From Algoriphagus vanfongensis DSM 17529 (GTDB lineage: Bacteria; Bacteroidota; Bacteroidia; Cytophagales; Cyclobacteriaceae), in contig NZ_AUBX01000010.1 of NCBI RefSeq assembly GCF_000429465.1, positions 744,001-808,000 of the forward strand: a stretch of 64,000 nt of DNA, read 5' to 3'. The position numbers and the translations under genes were made by a program. Shown here in pieces: positions 63,905-64,000 of the stretch (positions within the stretch are counted from its first letter, which is position 1; each line of letters starts with the position of its first letter). The notes below the pieces were generated by a model that was not told the DNA's origin, ran no database searches, and was given only the letters and a program-made list of their open reading frames with translations.

Positions 63905-63979
63905 TGTTAAGTTAACATAAGTTAAGTAACTAACAAGGAATTACTTATAAAAAATAAGGGGGTAAGTATTTATTAGTAA
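63905..63979. promoter_or_regulatory. AT-rich repeats upstream of copy B
   Basis: Overlapping GTTAAGTTAAC / AAGTTAAGTAAC copies cover about 63905-63930, and an inverted repeat has TTACTTATAAA (63941-63951) and TTTATTAGTAA (63969-63979), complementary at 10 of 11 bases. They lie upstream of the 74-residue gene and may be operators for it. The rest of 63812-64000 shows no gene. Confidence 0.4.
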
Positions 63980-64000
63980 ACAATACAAAATGGACGACCA

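Noticed and set aside
54400..64000. Prophage or integrative element with integrase
   Set aside because: No integrase, transposase, terminase, capsid or tail gene is seen, and no tRNA or direct-repeat att pair flanks the region in this window.
1..64000. CRISPR array or insertion sequence
   Set aside because: No regularly spaced repeats with spacers, no cas genes and no transposase frames were found.

Overview
The window looks like a chromosomal segment of a Bacteroidota bacterium, most like the Cyclobacteriaceae (Algoriphagus-type) marine or aquatic heterotrophs. The support is a PorP/SprF protein with three cargo-like proteins carrying the gliding-motility/type IX sorting domain, TonB-dependent receptors with carboxypeptidase-regulatory N-termini, several sulfatases, LytTR two-component pairs, and promoters of the TAnnTTTG type. 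Shine-Dalgarno sequences are largely absent and TTG starts recur. The species assignment is inference.

Layout. 1-9 kb holds small stress and redox genes: two SDR oxidoreductases, AraC and Crp-type regulators, an SMR exporter, DoxX-like proteins, a convergent sulfatase pair, and a DoxX / glutathione peroxidase / OhrR-like MarR operon with a clear promoter and a palindromic operator. 9-18 kb is an iron/xenosiderophore-type uptake locus: an AraC regulator faces a TonB receptor, a DUF4374 surface lipoprotein, an ankyrin protein, a DUF2271 protein and a PepSY-flavodoxin reductase. The core resembles XusABC of Bacteroides. 18-23 kb has a second outer-membrane receptor divergent from a LytS/LytTR pair. 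23-28.5 kb is a sugar/small-molecule catabolic group (TIM-barrel isomerase, ThuA, PhyH dioxygenase, Gfo/Idh/MocA).

28.5-43.6 kb is a surface-protein cluster: an M48 protease and PorP/SprF on the minus strand face three paralogous large proteins of 1840, 1160 and 906 residues, each ending in a type B T9SS sorting domain. yaaA is coupled to the first. 43.7-54.3 kb is mostly housekeeping: an MFS transporter, tRNA-Arg(ACG), a porin, a PAP2-like protein, rpoN, asnS, a third sulfatase, a second MFS transporter and NAD(P)HX repair.

54.3-64 kb is the accessory region and the most unusual part. It begins with about 900 bp lacking a recognisable gene. Next comes a minus-strand group: two small membrane proteins, a DUF5675-like protein, a DUF6266-like protein and a DUF6266 protein. 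The rest is a full-length LanB lanthipeptide dehydratase convergent with its own LytTR regulator and histidine kinase. Two paralogous 64- and 74-residue proteins flank the LanB part, and hairpin-rich noncoding DNA lies beside each of them. No LanC, transporter or certain precursor peptide is visible. Two overlapping opposite-strand small ORFs at 63.3-63.55 kb are the best precursor candidates, and a plus-strand terminator sits just beyond them. I regard this LanB + two-component + small-protein/structured-RNA module as the most likely undescribed system here.
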